Assembly (NCBI GenBank): GCA_028707085.1
Contig: JAQTUW010000007.1
Coordinates: 24,570-88,569 of the forward strand
Length of the DNA stretch: 64,000 nucleotides
DNA from: Methylococcales bacterium
Lineage (GTDB): Bacteria; Pseudomonadota; Gammaproteobacteria; Methylococcales; Methylomonadaceae
Direction: 5' to 3'
This document shows, one piece after another, positions 29,751 through 39,050 of this stretch. Each line of letters opens with the position of its first letter. The first letter of the stretch is position 1. Below the pieces are notes generated by a model. It ran no database searches and was not told the origin of the DNA. It saw nothing but the letters and a program-made list of their open reading frames with translations. The position numbers and the translations under genes were made by a program.

Positions 29751-30485
29751 ATGAATGAAACCGAGGCACTGGAATTCTTTGTCGTGCAAACCCAGGCTTT
29801 TACGGAAACTCTGGCAAGCCAGCGCGGCTGCCAGGGTTTGATCGATAGCCTATTGTCGCAGGCTTTCAGCAGTTTTGACGGCAATGTCGCCCTGGATGCG
29901 GCAGGTTTGCCGGAAATTGCCTGCCGCAAGGGCTGTGCGACCTGTTGCACGCTACGCGTTACGGCGACCGCCCCGGAAATACTGTTGATTGTCCGTTACA
30001 TCCGCTGGACGGGATTGGCCGATAGTCGTCTTAATCTGACCAAGCGAGTTATCAAGGCCGATCAGTCTACCAGAGGCATGGACGAAACTCAGCGGGTAAA
30101 GCTAAAGCGTCCTTGTCCCTTTATCATGCGCGGCGTTTGTGCGATATATCCAGTGCGGCCGCTGGCATGCCGAGGCCACGCCTGTTACGACAAACACGCC
30201 TGTCTGGAGGCGGCTGCGGGAAAAGTCGGCCGGATTCCCATTTCCGAACCGCACAGTCTCTTCCGCAGTCTGATTCAGAACGCCATGCAATCGGCTTTGC
30301 GCGATGCCGGTTATGCATGGGCCAGCTATGAACTGATTCAGTCTGTCAAGATAGGCCTGGACGGCGAACATTGTGCGGCGTCCTGGTTAAGGGGAGAGGA
30401 TGTGTTCGCGTCGGCCAGGATCGAAGACGTGAGTCTGGAAGAAATGGGTCATACTTTCGATCGCATCAAACTGCAAAGTCTTTAA
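29751..30485 (+). CDS. YkgJ-family cysteine cluster protein
   Basis: 244 residues. Eight or so cysteines in the YkgJ/CxxCxxCC arrangement: CRKGCATCCTLRV near residue 62, then CPFIMRGVCAIYPVRPLACRGHACYDKHAC. The family is thought to bind zinc or iron-sulfur; function uncharacterised. The track ORF begins 36 codons earlier; the ATG at 29751 is preferred because the upstream codons read through the transposase scar. It converges with dnaE and has no operon partner. Confidence 0.8.
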   Translation: MNETEALEFFVVQTQAFTETLASQRGCQGLIDSLLSQAFSSFDGNVALDAAGLPEIACRKGCATCCTLRVTATAPEILLIVRYIRWTGLADSRLNLTKRVIKADQSTRGMDETQRVKLKRPCPFIMRGVCAIYPVRPLACRGHACYDKHACLEAAAGKVGRIPISEPHSLFRSLIQNAMQSALRDAGYAWASYELIQSVKIGLDGEHCAASWLRGEDVFASARIEDVSLEEMGHTFDRIKLQSL

Positions 30486-30609
30486 TCGGTTGGTTGGTCG
30501 TATAGGCGTCAGGCATGGTGTTGATGCCGGTTACGGTCGTTTTCGGGACTTGCCGGGATGGTGGCGGGTTACGATCCTGGCCGGGTTTCCCTGGCAAGGG
30601 TCAGACCGG

Positions 30610-33600
30610 TCAATACCTTACTTGCACGCCGTCGATTGTGAACAGGCGCCGTAGTCTGATCAATAACTCGTCGCTGGGGTGAACCCGCCATTCGTCACCT
30701 AACTGAATGACGGTTTTGGCGCTGGCGGTAGCGTAATGGATGCTGATAGGGCACGATCCGCCGCAGAAGGGTTTTAGAATGGCGCCCAGCGAGTCGAGGA
30801 GTAGCCGGTCTTGCGGGGATGCGCCGCCAGTCCAGTCCAGCATGATGCCGCGGGCGAACATTTCTCTGGCCTGCTCCATGCTGTAGAGTTTTTCCGCAGT
30901 CAGGCGCAGGCTGCTGGTAAAGTCGTCCATGCTCAATGAACCTTCCGCTACCAGCAGGGTGTCCTTGCAAAGCAGATCGCGGTATTTATCGTAAATTTCG
31001 CTGAATGCAGCCACTTCCAGGCGACCGGTGCGGTCGTCCAGGGTGGCGAAGCCCATGGTTTTGCCCAGCTTGGTTTGCCGGGTGCGCATTTCCACGATCA
31101 GACCTGCCACCCGGCCTTCCATTTTGCCTCTGGAGCGTTCGGCGTCGGCATGCAGGCTGGCGAAATTGCCGTGGATGATGTTTTTTAATTCCGGCAGATA
31201 TTCGGCGATGGGGTGTCCGGTCAGAAACAGGCCCAGGGTCTGTTTTTCGGCATCCAGTTTTTCCTTTTCAGTCCAGGGATCGACTTGGGTGGTGTAGGTT
31301 TCCGCTTGATTGTCGCCGGCCTCGATTTGCACGGCCAAGCCAAACAGGTCGTTTTGTCCGGCCTGCGCCATTTTTCCATGCTGCTCGGCAACCTTCAGTG
31401 CCGTGGTCAGCTCGGCCAGGTGCGCCGCCCGGTTGGTTTCGATGGAGTCCAGCGCGCCGGCCCGGATTAAGGCTTCCAGCACCCGGCGGTTGACTTTTCT
31501 GAGATCGACCCGCCTGCATAAATCATACAGGCCGGTGAAGGGGCCGTTAGTCTTGCGTTCCTTTAGCAGATCGTCGATGGCTGATTCGCCTACCCCCTTG
31601 ATGGCGCCTATGCCGTAAACGATCTGATTTTCGGCGTTAACCGTAAATCGGTAATCGGAAAGATTGATGTCCGGCGGACAGATTTTCAGATTCATTTCCC
31701 GGCATTCGTCGATCAGCACTACCACTTTATCGGTATTGTCCATATCCGAGGACATGACGGCGGCCATAAAGGCCGCCGGATAATGGGCTTTCAGCCAGGC
31801 GGTCTGGTAGGCGACCAGCGCATAGGCGGCGGAGTGCGATTTGTTGAAGCCGTAGCCGGCAAATTTTTCCATCAGGTCGAAGATGTAGGTGGCGATCGAT
31901 TCGTCAATGCCGTTATCGATTGCACCCTGGGTAAAACTTTCCCGCTGCTTGGCCATTTCCTCCGGTTTCTTTTTACCCATCGCCCGCCGCAGCATATCCG
32001 CGCCGCCCAGCGTATAGCCCGCCATTTCCCGGGCGATCTGCATCACCTGTTCCTGGTATAGAATGACGCCGTTGGTCGGGTTGAGTATGGGCTGCAGGAT
32101 AGGATGGGCGTATTCGGCCTTCGCGCCGTGCTTGACCTTGATGTAGTCATCGACCATGCCGGATTCCAGCGGGCCAGGCCGGAACAGCGCCACCAGGGCA
32201 ATGATGTCGTCGAAGCAGTCCGGTTTCAGTTTCTTGATCAGCTCTTTCATGCCGCGTGATTCAAGCTGAAACACGGCGGTGGTCTGGGCATTTTTTAACA
32301 GCTCATAACTCAGGGAATCGTCGCGGGGAATTTGGGTAATATCGACAGGCGCTTCGCCGCATTCCTGGCGTTTGCGATTGATGGTCTGTAAAGCCCAGTC
32401 TATGATGGTCAGGGTGCGCAGGCCCAGAAAGTCGAATTTGACCAGGCCGACCGCTTCCACATCGTCCTTGTCGAACTGGGTGACCAGATTGCCGCCGCCC
32501 TGTTCGCAATATAAGGGGGTGAAGTCGGTCAGTTTGGTTGGCGAAATCACCACGCCGCCGGCGTGTTTGCCGGCGTTGCGGGAGACGCCTTCCAATGTGC
32601 GGGCCATATCGACCAGCGCTTTGACTTCTTCTTCCGTGTCATACGAGGCTTTTAGTTCCGCACTTTCCTGTAAGGCTTTCTCCAGCGTCATGCCGATTTC
32701 AAACGGAATCAGCTTGGCCAGCCTGTCCACAAAGCCGTAGGCAAACGACATGACCCGGCCCACGTCGCGGATTACCGCCTTGGCGGCCATAGAACCGTAG
32801 GTGATGATTTGCGAAACATGATCGCGACCATAATGTTCGGCGACATAGTCGATGACTTCATCGCGGCGTTCCATGCAAAAATCGATATCGAAATCGGGCA
32901 TGGAAACCCGTTCGGGATTCAAAAAGCGCTCGAAAAGCAGGTCGAACTCGATCGGATCCAGATCGGTAATTTTTAAGGCGTAAGCCACCAGCGAGCCGGC
33001 TCCCGAGCCTCTGCCCGGCCCCACCGGGATAGAGTTGTTTTTGGCCCACTGGATGAAGTCGGCCACGATCATGAAATAGCCGGGAAAGCCCATCTGGGTG
33101 ATGACGTTCAGTTCTGTTTCCAGTCGCTGGTCGTAAACCTTGCGATTTTCCTCGAAACTGCCTGCGCCAATCGGCGGATAAACCTTGAGTCGTCCTTCCA
33201 GGCCCTGTCTGGAGGCTTCGATAAAATAGCTGTCCAGAGTCTTGCCGGATGGCACCGGAAAATCCGGCAGATAGTTTTCGCCCAGCGTCAGCGCGACATT
33301 GCAGCGTTTGGCGATTTCCACGCTGTTGGCCAGGGCTTCCGGAATGTCTGCAAAAAGTTCGGACATTTCCTGGGCTGTGCGCAGATATTGTTGTTCGGTG
33401 TAGTTTTTGGGGCGTCGACTGTCGTCCAGCACCCGGCCCTGATGGATGCAGACTCTTACTTCATGGGCCTCAAATTCGCTTTTGTTGATGAACCGCACGT
33501 CATTGGTGGCGACGACCGGTAAATTCAGCTCGGCAGCCAGATCGACCGCCAGCCTGATATAGCGTTCTTCCTCTGCTTTACCAACCCGTTGCAATTCCAG

Positions 33601-34098
33601 ATAAAAACAGTCATGGAACAATGCGCTCCAGTATCCTGCGCACTGTCTGGCCAGTTCCTGGTTTTCAGCCAGCAGGGCCTGGCCGACATCGCCTTCCTGC
33701 GCCGCCGACAGGGCGATCAGGCCGTCGTGGTTGTCGGCTATCCAGTCTTTTTTCAGCATGGGCAGGCCTTGATGCTGGCCTTCCTGATAGGCTTTGGAGA
33801 TTAATTCGGTTAGCGAAATATAGCCCTTCCCATTACGGGCCAGCAGACACAGGCGAAATGGCGACGTGGGTTCGTCTTCATTCAATACCAGCACGTCGGC
33901 TCCCACTAGCGGCTTGATGCCGGCATATTGAGCGGCTTTATAAAATTTGACCAGCGAGAACAGATTGCTGTGTTCGGTAATGGCGGCGGCGGGCATGGCA
34001 TAGTCCACCAGTTTTTTTACCAGCGGTTTGATTCTGACTATGCCATCGACCAGTGAGAATTCGGTATGTATCCTTAAATGGATAAATGACGGCTGCAT
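30610..34098 (-). CDS. dnaE: DNA polymerase III alpha subunit
   Basis: 1162-residue replicative polymerase. N-terminal PHP domain starts FIHLRIHTEFSLVDGIVRIKPLV. Catalytic aspartates sit in VSMPDFDIDFCMERRDEVIDYV; the GPGRGSGAGSLVAYAL motif and the helix-hairpin-helix near VNRRVLEALIRAGALDS follow, then an OB fold (GRVAGLIVEMRTRQTKLGKTMGFATLDDRTGRLEVAAF). The ATG at 34098 is preferred over the track start because it gives the usual N-terminus and avoids overlap with rnhB. It ends the bamA-to-dnaE operon, 10 bp after rnhB. Confidence 0.98.
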   Translation of the reverse strand: MQPSFIHLRIHTEFSLVDGIVRIKPLVKKLVDYAMPAAAITEHSNLFSLVKFYKAAQYAGIKPLVGADVLVLNEDEPTSPFRLCLLARNGKGYISLTELISKAYQEGQHQGLPMLKKDWIADNHDGLIALSAAQEGDVGQALLAENQELARQCAGYWSALFHDCFYLELQRVGKAEEERYIRLAVDLAAELNLPVVATNDVRFINKSEFEAHEVRVCIHQGRVLDDSRRPKNYTEQQYLRTAQEMSELFADIPEALANSVEIAKRCNVALTLGENYLPDFPVPSGKTLDSYFIEASRQGLEGRLKVYPPIGAGSFEENRKVYDQRLETELNVITQMGFPGYFMIVADFIQWAKNNSIPVGPGRGSGAGSLVAYALKITDLDPIEFDLLFERFLNPERVSMPDFDIDFCMERRDEVIDYVAEHYGRDHVSQIITYGSMAAKAVIRDVGRVMSFAYGFVDRLAKLIPFEIGMTLEKALQESAELKASYDTEEEVKALVDMARTLEGVSRNAGKHAGGVVISPTKLTDFTPLYCEQGGGNLVTQFDKDDVEAVGLVKFDFLGLRTLTIIDWALQTINRKRQECGEAPVDITQIPRDDSLSYELLKNAQTTAVFQLESRGMKELIKKLKPDCFDDIIALVALFRPGPLESGMVDDYIKVKHGAKAEYAHPILQPILNPTNGVILYQEQVMQIAREMAGYTLGGADMLRRAMGKKKPEEMAKQRESFTQGAIDNGIDESIATYIFDLMEKFAGYGFNKSHSAAYALVAYQTAWLKAHYPAAFMAAVMSSDMDNTDKVVVLIDECREMNLKICPPDINLSDYRFTVNAENQIVYGIGAIKGVGESAIDDLLKERKTNGPFTGLYDLCRRVDLRKVNRRVLEALIRAGALDSIETNRAAHLAELTTALKVAEQHGKMAQAGQNDLFGLAVQIEAGDNQAETYTTQVDPWTEKEKLDAEKQTLGLFLTGHPIAEYLPELKNIIHGNFASLHADAERSRGKMEGRVAGLIVEMRTRQTKLGKTMGFATLDDRTGRLEVAAFSEIYDKYRDLLCKDTLLVAEGSLSMDDFTSSLRLTAEKLYSMEQAREMFARGIMLDWTGGASPQDRLLLDSLGAILKPFCGGSCPISIHYATASAKTVIQLGDEWRVHPSDELLIRLRRLFTIDGVQVRY

Positions 34099-34108
34099 GG
34101 AGGCTAGG

Positions 34109-34675
34109 CTATATGTGTTTTTTGACCGGTGCAAAGGATTTGCGATGCTGTAGGCTGATTCCCAGTTCTTGTAGTTTCATTAAATGTTTCGGGGTCGGAT
34201 AGCCTTTATGCACGGCAAAGTCATAACCCGGATAAAGTCTGTCCAGTATCTGCATTTCTTCGTCTCTGGCGACTTTGGCCAGAATGGAGGCGGCGGAAAT
34301 TTCGGTAATCAGTTTATCCCCCTGAACGACGGCTTGTGCCGGGCAAGGCAGTTTTGGCAGGCGATTGCCGTCCACCATCACCAAATCAGTCCGGGAGGCC
34401 AGAGCGGCAAAAGCCCGCTGCATGGCCAGGAAGGTGGCCTGCAGAATGTTGATGGCGTCAATCTCGCTGGCTTCCGCCCGCCCGATCGACCAGGCCAGCG
34501 CGGCGTCTTTTATCTGCTCGGCCAGCAGGCTGCGCCTGGCAGGGGTAAGCATTTTGGAATCGGTCAAGCCGGCAATCGGTCTGTCCGGAGTCAGGATAAC
34601 TGCGGCAGCCACCACCGGGCCGGCTATGCAGCCCCGGCCAACTTCATCGATACCGGCGATACGCTGAGCGATTAT
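34109..34675 (-). CDS. rnhB: Ribonuclease HII with apparent ATA start
   Basis: Cleaves RNA in RNA-DNA hybrids and removes single ribonucleotides from DNA. The track's 168-residue ORF (GTG at 34615) lacks the catalytic N-terminus. Reading upstream in frame gives [28 protein letters not shown], with the D and E of DEVGRG. No ATG, GTG or TTG occurs in frame before this for at least 35 codons; the natural first codon is ATA at 34675, overlapping the lpxA stop as ATAA. The usual overlap would be ATGA. From that codon the protein has 188 residues, near normal length. [15 protein letters not shown] and GYPTPKHL are intact. Product call is firm; start usage is not. Confidence 0.9.
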   Translation of the reverse strand: MIAQRIAGIDEVGRGCIAGPVVAAAVILTPDRPIAGLTDSKMLTPARRSLLAEQIKDAALAWSIGRAEASEIDAINILQATFLAMQRAFAALASRTDLVMVDGNRLPKLPCPAQAVVQGDKLITEISAASILAKVARDEEMQILDRLYPGYDFAVHKGYPTPKHLMKLQELGISLQHRKSFAPVKKHI

Positions 34676-35442
34676 CGGAGTATACCTCGGGTAACGTTCC
34701 GCAGAAAGCTGACCATGCTGGATAGTTCGTTGCTTTCGCCAGCCAGATCTTCCATTTCTTCGATGGCGTCTTCCAGACGTAAATTGTTTTTATAAAGTAT
34801 TTTGTACGCCTTGCGGATCTGCCTGACCACTTCCGGCGACACCCCGTTGCGTTCCATGCCGACCGAGTTGATGCCGTGCGGACGGGTGGGTCTGCCGCCT
34901 ACCATGACAAAAGGCGGAATGTCCTGGGTAATGGCGCTGCCCATTGCCGAAAAACTGTATTCGCCAATTTGGGTGAACTGATGCACCAGCGTGAAACCGC
35001 CCAGAATGGCGTGGTTGCCGATATGCACATGTCCGGCAATTGAGGCCCCATTGGCCATGATGACATGATCGCCTATTTCGCAATCGTGGGCGACATGGGT
35101 ATAGGCCATGAACAGGTTGTCGTTTCCGATTCGGGTGACGCCCTGATCCTGCTGGGTGCCGCGGTGCATGGTGCAGAATTCGCGGATCACGTTGCGGTCG
35201 CCGATTTCCAGTCGGGTGATCTCGTCGGCGTATTTTTTATCCTGCGGATCTTCGCCTATGGACGTAAATTGATAGATGGTATTGTCCTTGCCGATCGAAG
35301 TTGGGCCTTTTATTACCACATGCGGCCCGATTTCGGTACCGTCGTCGATTTGCACATCAGGGCCGATAATCGAAAACGGCCCGACTTTTACATTGTCGGC
35401 CAACTCTGCGTTGAGATGCACAACCGCTCTTGGGTCGATCAT
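34672..35442 (-). CDS. lpxA: UDP-N-acetylglucosamine acyltransferase
   Basis: First enzyme of lipid A synthesis: transfers 3-hydroxyacyl from ACP to UDP-GlcNAc. 256 residues with left-handed beta-helix hexapeptide repeats ([46 protein letters not shown]), [30 protein letters not shown] and the catalytic His in [10 protein letters not shown]. The ATG at 35442 gives the canonical MIDPRAVVH start; the track ORF is 18 codons longer into fabZ. It abuts the fabZ stop by 1 bp and overlaps the rnhB start. A paralogue lies at 47133-47912. Confidence 0.97.
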   Translation of the reverse strand: MIDPRAVVHLNAELADNVKVGPFSIIGPDVQIDDGTEIGPHVVIKGPTSIGKDNTIYQFTSIGEDPQDKKYADEITRLEIGDRNVIREFCTMHRGTQQDQGVTRIGNDNLFMAYTHVAHDCEIGDHVIMANGASIAGHVHIGNHAILGGFTLVHQFTQIGEYSFSAMGSAITQDIPPFVMVGGRPTRPHGINSVGMERNGVSPEVVRQIRKAYKILYKNNLRLEDAIEEMEDLAGESNELSSMVSFLRNVTRGILR

Positions 35443-35443
35443 A

Positions 35444-35887
35444 TTAGTCCACCACTGCTGCGCACATGATTCGGGCGCTGGCCGCCAGTTCGCCATCGAC
35501 TTCGGCGCGGCAGTCGAACGACCAGATATTGCGTTTGTTTTTCAGGTAGGTGATTTCCAGTCGTAGCTGGTCGCCGGGGCCGACGGGCCGCTTAAAACGG
35601 GCTTCGTCAATGGAGGCAAGGTAATAGGTCATGCCTTTGCCCAGAGCTTCGTCGCTTTGGGCGGCCAGCAGGCCGGTGGCCTGAGCCAGTGCTTCCAGGA
35701 TCAGCACGCCGGGAAAAATGGGTAAATGCGGGAAGTGACCCTGAAAAAACGGCTCGTTATAGGTGACATTTTTGATGGCGACCAGCCGCACCCGGGGTTC
35801 GCATTCGATTACCTTGTCCACCAGCAGAAAGGGATAGCGGTGAGGCAGATATTCCTGGATTTGTAAAATGTCGAGTGTTCCTGTCAT
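35444..35887 (-). CDS. fabZ: 3-hydroxyacyl-ACP dehydratase FabZ
   Basis: 147 residues, hot-dog fold. Dehydrates 3-hydroxyacyl-ACP in fatty acid synthesis and competes with LpxA for hydroxyacyl-ACP. Catalytic His in [14 protein letters not shown] and the Glu in [25 protein letters not shown] at 35887 chosen by homology; the track start is a TTG four codons earlier, and neither has a good ribosome-binding site. It directly precedes lpxA; lpxD, usually upstream, is absent. Confidence 0.97.
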   Translation of the reverse strand: MTGTLDILQIQEYLPHRYPFLLVDKVIECEPRVRLVAIKNVTYNEPFFQGHFPHLPIFPGVLILEALAQATGLLAAQSDEALGKGMTYYLASIDEARFKRPVGPGDQLRLEITYLKNKRNIWSFDCRAEVDGELAASARIMCAAVVD

Positions 35888-35983
35888 AGTGACCAGCAAG
35901 AAAGAGGATGGGGGAGGAAAGCAGGGATGCTTTCCTCGGTTTGAGCGCGATTCAGTTTGTCGGCCGGAAATCGCCGGCTTCGC

Positions 35984-36484
35984 TTATTGCGATGAAGTTT
36001 CCATTTTTTGCAGTACCCGATTGGTCACATCAATCTGGTCATTGGCGTACATTACGCCGTCGGCAAGCAGCAGGTCATACGACTCTTCCTTGGCCAGCGC
36101 TCTTACCGCTTCATAGACGCGTTTCTGGATATTGCCCAGTTCCTCGTTTCTGCGCATGTTGAAGTCTTCGCTCATTTCCTGCTGGGCTCTGGTGGCTTCG
36201 CGTTTTTTGTCCAGCACATCCTTTTCCAGTCTGCGGCGCTCTTCTTCGCTCATGACGGCGGAATCTTTGCTTAGTTTGTCTTCCAGGCTTTTAATTTCCT
36301 TGATCTGGGAATTCAGTGTTTTTTCACGCGGCGAAAATTCGGTTTCCAGCCGCGATTTGGCTTTTGCCGATTGAGGCGCTTTTTCCAGAACTTTTTGCAT
36401 GTTCACATAGCCGATTTTCAGTTCTGCGTGGCTCAGGCCGGTAACAAACATGAGCATTAAAAACAGAGGAATTCGATTTTTCAT
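35984..36484 (-). CDS. skp: OmpH/Skp-family periplasmic chaperone
   Basis: 166 residues with a signal peptide (IPLFLMLMFVTGLSHA) and a long charged helical body (KIGYVNMQKVLEKAPQSAKAKSRLETEFSPREKTL) ending in YDLLLADGVMYANDQIDVTNRVL, the OmpH pattern. Skp trimers shield unfolded outer-membrane proteins in the periplasm and hand them to the Bam complex, whose core gene bamA lies 88 bp upstream. A 96-bp gap separates it from fabZ, where lpxD sits in E. coli. Confidence 0.94.
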   Translation of the reverse strand: MKNRIPLFLMLMFVTGLSHAELKIGYVNMQKVLEKAPQSAKAKSRLETEFSPREKTLNSQIKEIKSLEDKLSKDSAVMSEEERRRLEKDVLDKKREATRAQQEMSEDFNMRRNEELGNIQKRVYEAVRALAKEESYDLLLADGVMYANDQIDVTNRVLQKMETSSQ

Positions 36485-36572
36485 GGTAATAACCATCTCC
36501 AGATTAGTTTTGGGTGGGGAATTAAGACAATACTCAGCTTTGGATTATAAGATAAAAAGCATGCAAACTAAA

Positions 36573-38861
36573 CTAAAATCCTGAGCCGAAGGTAAACTGG
36601 AAGGATTGCGTCATATCGTTGGACTGGGAGTTAAGTGGTTGGGCTACGCTGACCGCCAGTGCGCCGAAAGGCGATAGCCACTGACCGGAAATACCTGCCG
36701 AATAGCGGAAGTATTGACGCAGGGCGTGAATGCTGGCCGAGTCAGCCAATGTGCCGCCGTCCAGGAATGTGCCGACACGAACCGATTTCAAGTCGCTTAA
36801 AAACGGCAAAGGGAACAGCAGTTCGGCCTTGCCTATGGCTTTGGTCGAACCGCCGAAGGGTCTGTTGAGCGAATCTCTGGGGCCCAGGGTGTTTTGCATG
36901 AAGCCTCGGACATCGTTGGTGCCGCCGGCGTAATAGTTTTCGAAGAATGGCAGCGATGAGGTTTTGCCGTAACCATTGGCGTAATCCACTTCGCCCAGCA
37001 GACGAAAGGTAAAGTCGTTAGCCATGGGGAAGTAATGCTGATGCTTGTAAGTCGCCTTGTAATAGTCTAGATCGCTGCCGGGAACGGTAGCCAGCAGGGA
37101 AATGCGCTGCTGACCGCCGGAGTGCGAAAATAAAGGCTTGTCCAGCGTGTCATGCGTCCAGCCGCCCGACATGTCCAGCACATTGAAACTGCTGCCATTT
37201 TTGGTGATGTAATCCAGAATTTGCTGCGATGACAGGGTGGTGGCGGAAATGCCGGTGTGTTTGGCCTCGACATCAAAACCCAGACTATTGAACTCGCTGA
37301 GCGGGATGCCGAAGTTTACCATGCCGTTTTCGACCTTGGTGTTATAGCTGGCCAGATTGGCCGCATAGGCGTTACGGGTGGTGTAGCCAAGATTATAGCC
37401 CAGCGAAACGCCGTCCAGTGTGTAATAAGGGTCGGTAAAGCCGATATTATACCGGGTCATGATCATGCTGTTGTTAAAGTTCAAATCGACTCTTTTGCCG
37501 GTACCGAAGACGTTGTTCTGCGAGATGTTGGCGTTGAAAATGATGCCCTGTACCTGAGAATAGCCGACACCGGCCTGCAGGTTGCCGGACGCCTTTTCCT
37601 TGACGGTGTAATTCACATCGATCTGGTCGGCCGAGCCGACAACCGGTGGAGTTTCGACGGATACTTCCTCAAAATAGCCCAATCTGTCCAGCCTGCTTTT
37701 GGAGCGTTCGATTTTGTTGCTGGCCGCCCAGCTTGATTCCATTTGCCGCATTTCCCGGCGCACCACTTCATCGCGGGTTTTGGTGTTGCCTTTGACATTG
37801 ATGCGCCGGACGTAGACGCGTTTGCCAGGATCGACAAAAAAAGTCATGTTGACCGTTTTCTGCGCTTCATTGATTTCCGGCACCATATTGACGTTGGCGA
37901 AGGTATAGCCTTCATTACCCAGACGGTCGGAAATGGCTTTGGAGGTTTCCGTGGCGTTTTTACGCGAAAAGGTTTCACCCGGCCCTACTTTTACCAGTTT
38001 GACCAGTTCTTCCGGCGACACAATCATTTCCCCGGTGAGTTTGACTTTCTCCAGTTTGTAGACATCGCCTTCCTTGACGTTGATGGTAATGTAAATTTCT
38101 TTTTTATCGGCGGAAATATCGACCTGGGTCGATTCAATGGAAAAATTGATATAGCCGCGATCCAGATAAAAGGAACGCAATTTTTCAAGATCGGCAGACA
38201 GTTTCTGTTTGGAATACTGATCGTCCTTGGTATAGAAGGACAGAATATTGGTAGGGCTTAACTCGAATTCCTTTTTGATCTGCTTATTGGTAAAGGCTTT
38301 GTTGCCGACAATATTGATTTCCTTGATTTTGGCGACCTTGCCTTCGGAAATTTCAATCCGGATAGCCACCCTGTTACGGGATAGTTCCGTGACTTCGGTT
38401 TTAATTTTCAGGCCGTATTTGCCGTGACTGAAATACTGGCGTCTCATTTCCTGTTCAACCTTGTCCAGCATTTGTTTGTTATAGACTTTGCCCTCCGCGA
38501 GACCGATTTTTTTCAAAGCGGTGGTTAAGTCCTCTTTTTTAATGTCCTTGTTGCCTTCCAGGGCAATCTTGGCGATCGACGGACGTTCGATCACATTGAC
38601 GATTAAGGTTCCACCTTCTCTTTCCAGGCTGATATCCTTAAAAAAACCGGTGTTGAACAAGGCTCTGATGGCCACGCCCTGCTTTTCTTCGGTTAATGTT
38701 TCACCCACATTAACCGGCAGATAGTTGTAAACAGTACCAGCCGAAATTCTTTGCAAGCCTCTGACCTGAATGTCTTCCACCACAAAACTGTCGGTTGCCA
38801 GTGCGGTTTTGGTCAAAAGGAAGCTCAAAAATAGAATTAGAAAAACCGGATTTCTTTTCAC
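36573..38861 (-). CDS. bamA: Outer membrane protein assembly factor BamA
   Basis: 762 residues from a GTG start at 38861 (VKRNPVFLILFLSFLLTKTALATDSF, a signal peptide); the track ORF extends 110 codons further upstream without homology. Five POTRA domains span roughly residues 25-425 (FVVEDIQVRGLQRISAGTVYNYLPVNVGE, then VYVRRINVKGNTKTRDEVVRREMRQME). The C-terminal 16-strand barrel carries the loop 6 VRGF motif in GGTNDVRGFMQNTLGPRDS and ends in a terminal Phe (FQFTFGSGF). BamA inserts beta-barrel proteins into the outer membrane. First gene of the minus-strand operon in this window; the ribosome-binding site before the GTG is weak. Confidence 0.95.
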   Translation of the reverse strand: MKRNPVFLILFLSFLLTKTALATDSFVVEDIQVRGLQRISAGTVYNYLPVNVGETLTEEKQGVAIRALFNTGFFKDISLEREGGTLIVNVIERPSIAKIALEGNKDIKKEDLTTALKKIGLAEGKVYNKQMLDKVEQEMRRQYFSHGKYGLKIKTEVTELSRNRVAIRIEISEGKVAKIKEINIVGNKAFTNKQIKKEFELSPTNILSFYTKDDQYSKQKLSADLEKLRSFYLDRGYINFSIESTQVDISADKKEIYITINVKEGDVYKLEKVKLTGEMIVSPEELVKLVKVGPGETFSRKNATETSKAISDRLGNEGYTFANVNMVPEINEAQKTVNMTFFVDPGKRVYVRRINVKGNTKTRDEVVRREMRQMESSWAASNKIERSKSRLDRLGYFEEVSVETPPVVGSADQIDVNYTVKEKASGNLQAGVGYSQVQGIIFNANISQNNVFGTGKRVDLNFNNSMIMTRYNIGFTDPYYTLDGVSLGYNLGYTTRNAYAANLASYNTKVENGMVNFGIPLSEFNSLGFDVEAKHTGISATTLSSQQILDYITKNGSSFNVLDMSGGWTHDTLDKPLFSHSGGQQRISLLATVPGSDLDYYKATYKHQHYFPMANDFTFRLLGEVDYANGYGKTSSLPFFENYYAGGTNDVRGFMQNTLGPRDSLNRPFGGSTKAIGKAELLFPLPFLSDLKSVRVGTFLDGGTLADSASIHALRQYFRYSAGISGQWLSPFGALAVSVAQPLNSQSNDMTQSFQFTFGSGF

Positions 38862-39050
38862 GCAGCTACCAACGGAAACAATAAATTTTAGAATTGTACC
38901 ATGCAGCAAGGCCCGCAGAACTTGCGAGTTGCAATTATGCTTGTAAAGAAGCAAAAAAAGGGGCCGCAAGCGGGGAATAAATTTTAAGCTACTGAGGTTT
39001 AAGGCTATCTGCGTATAATAGCAAGCTTTTTTCGTGTTTGAGTGTTGTTG

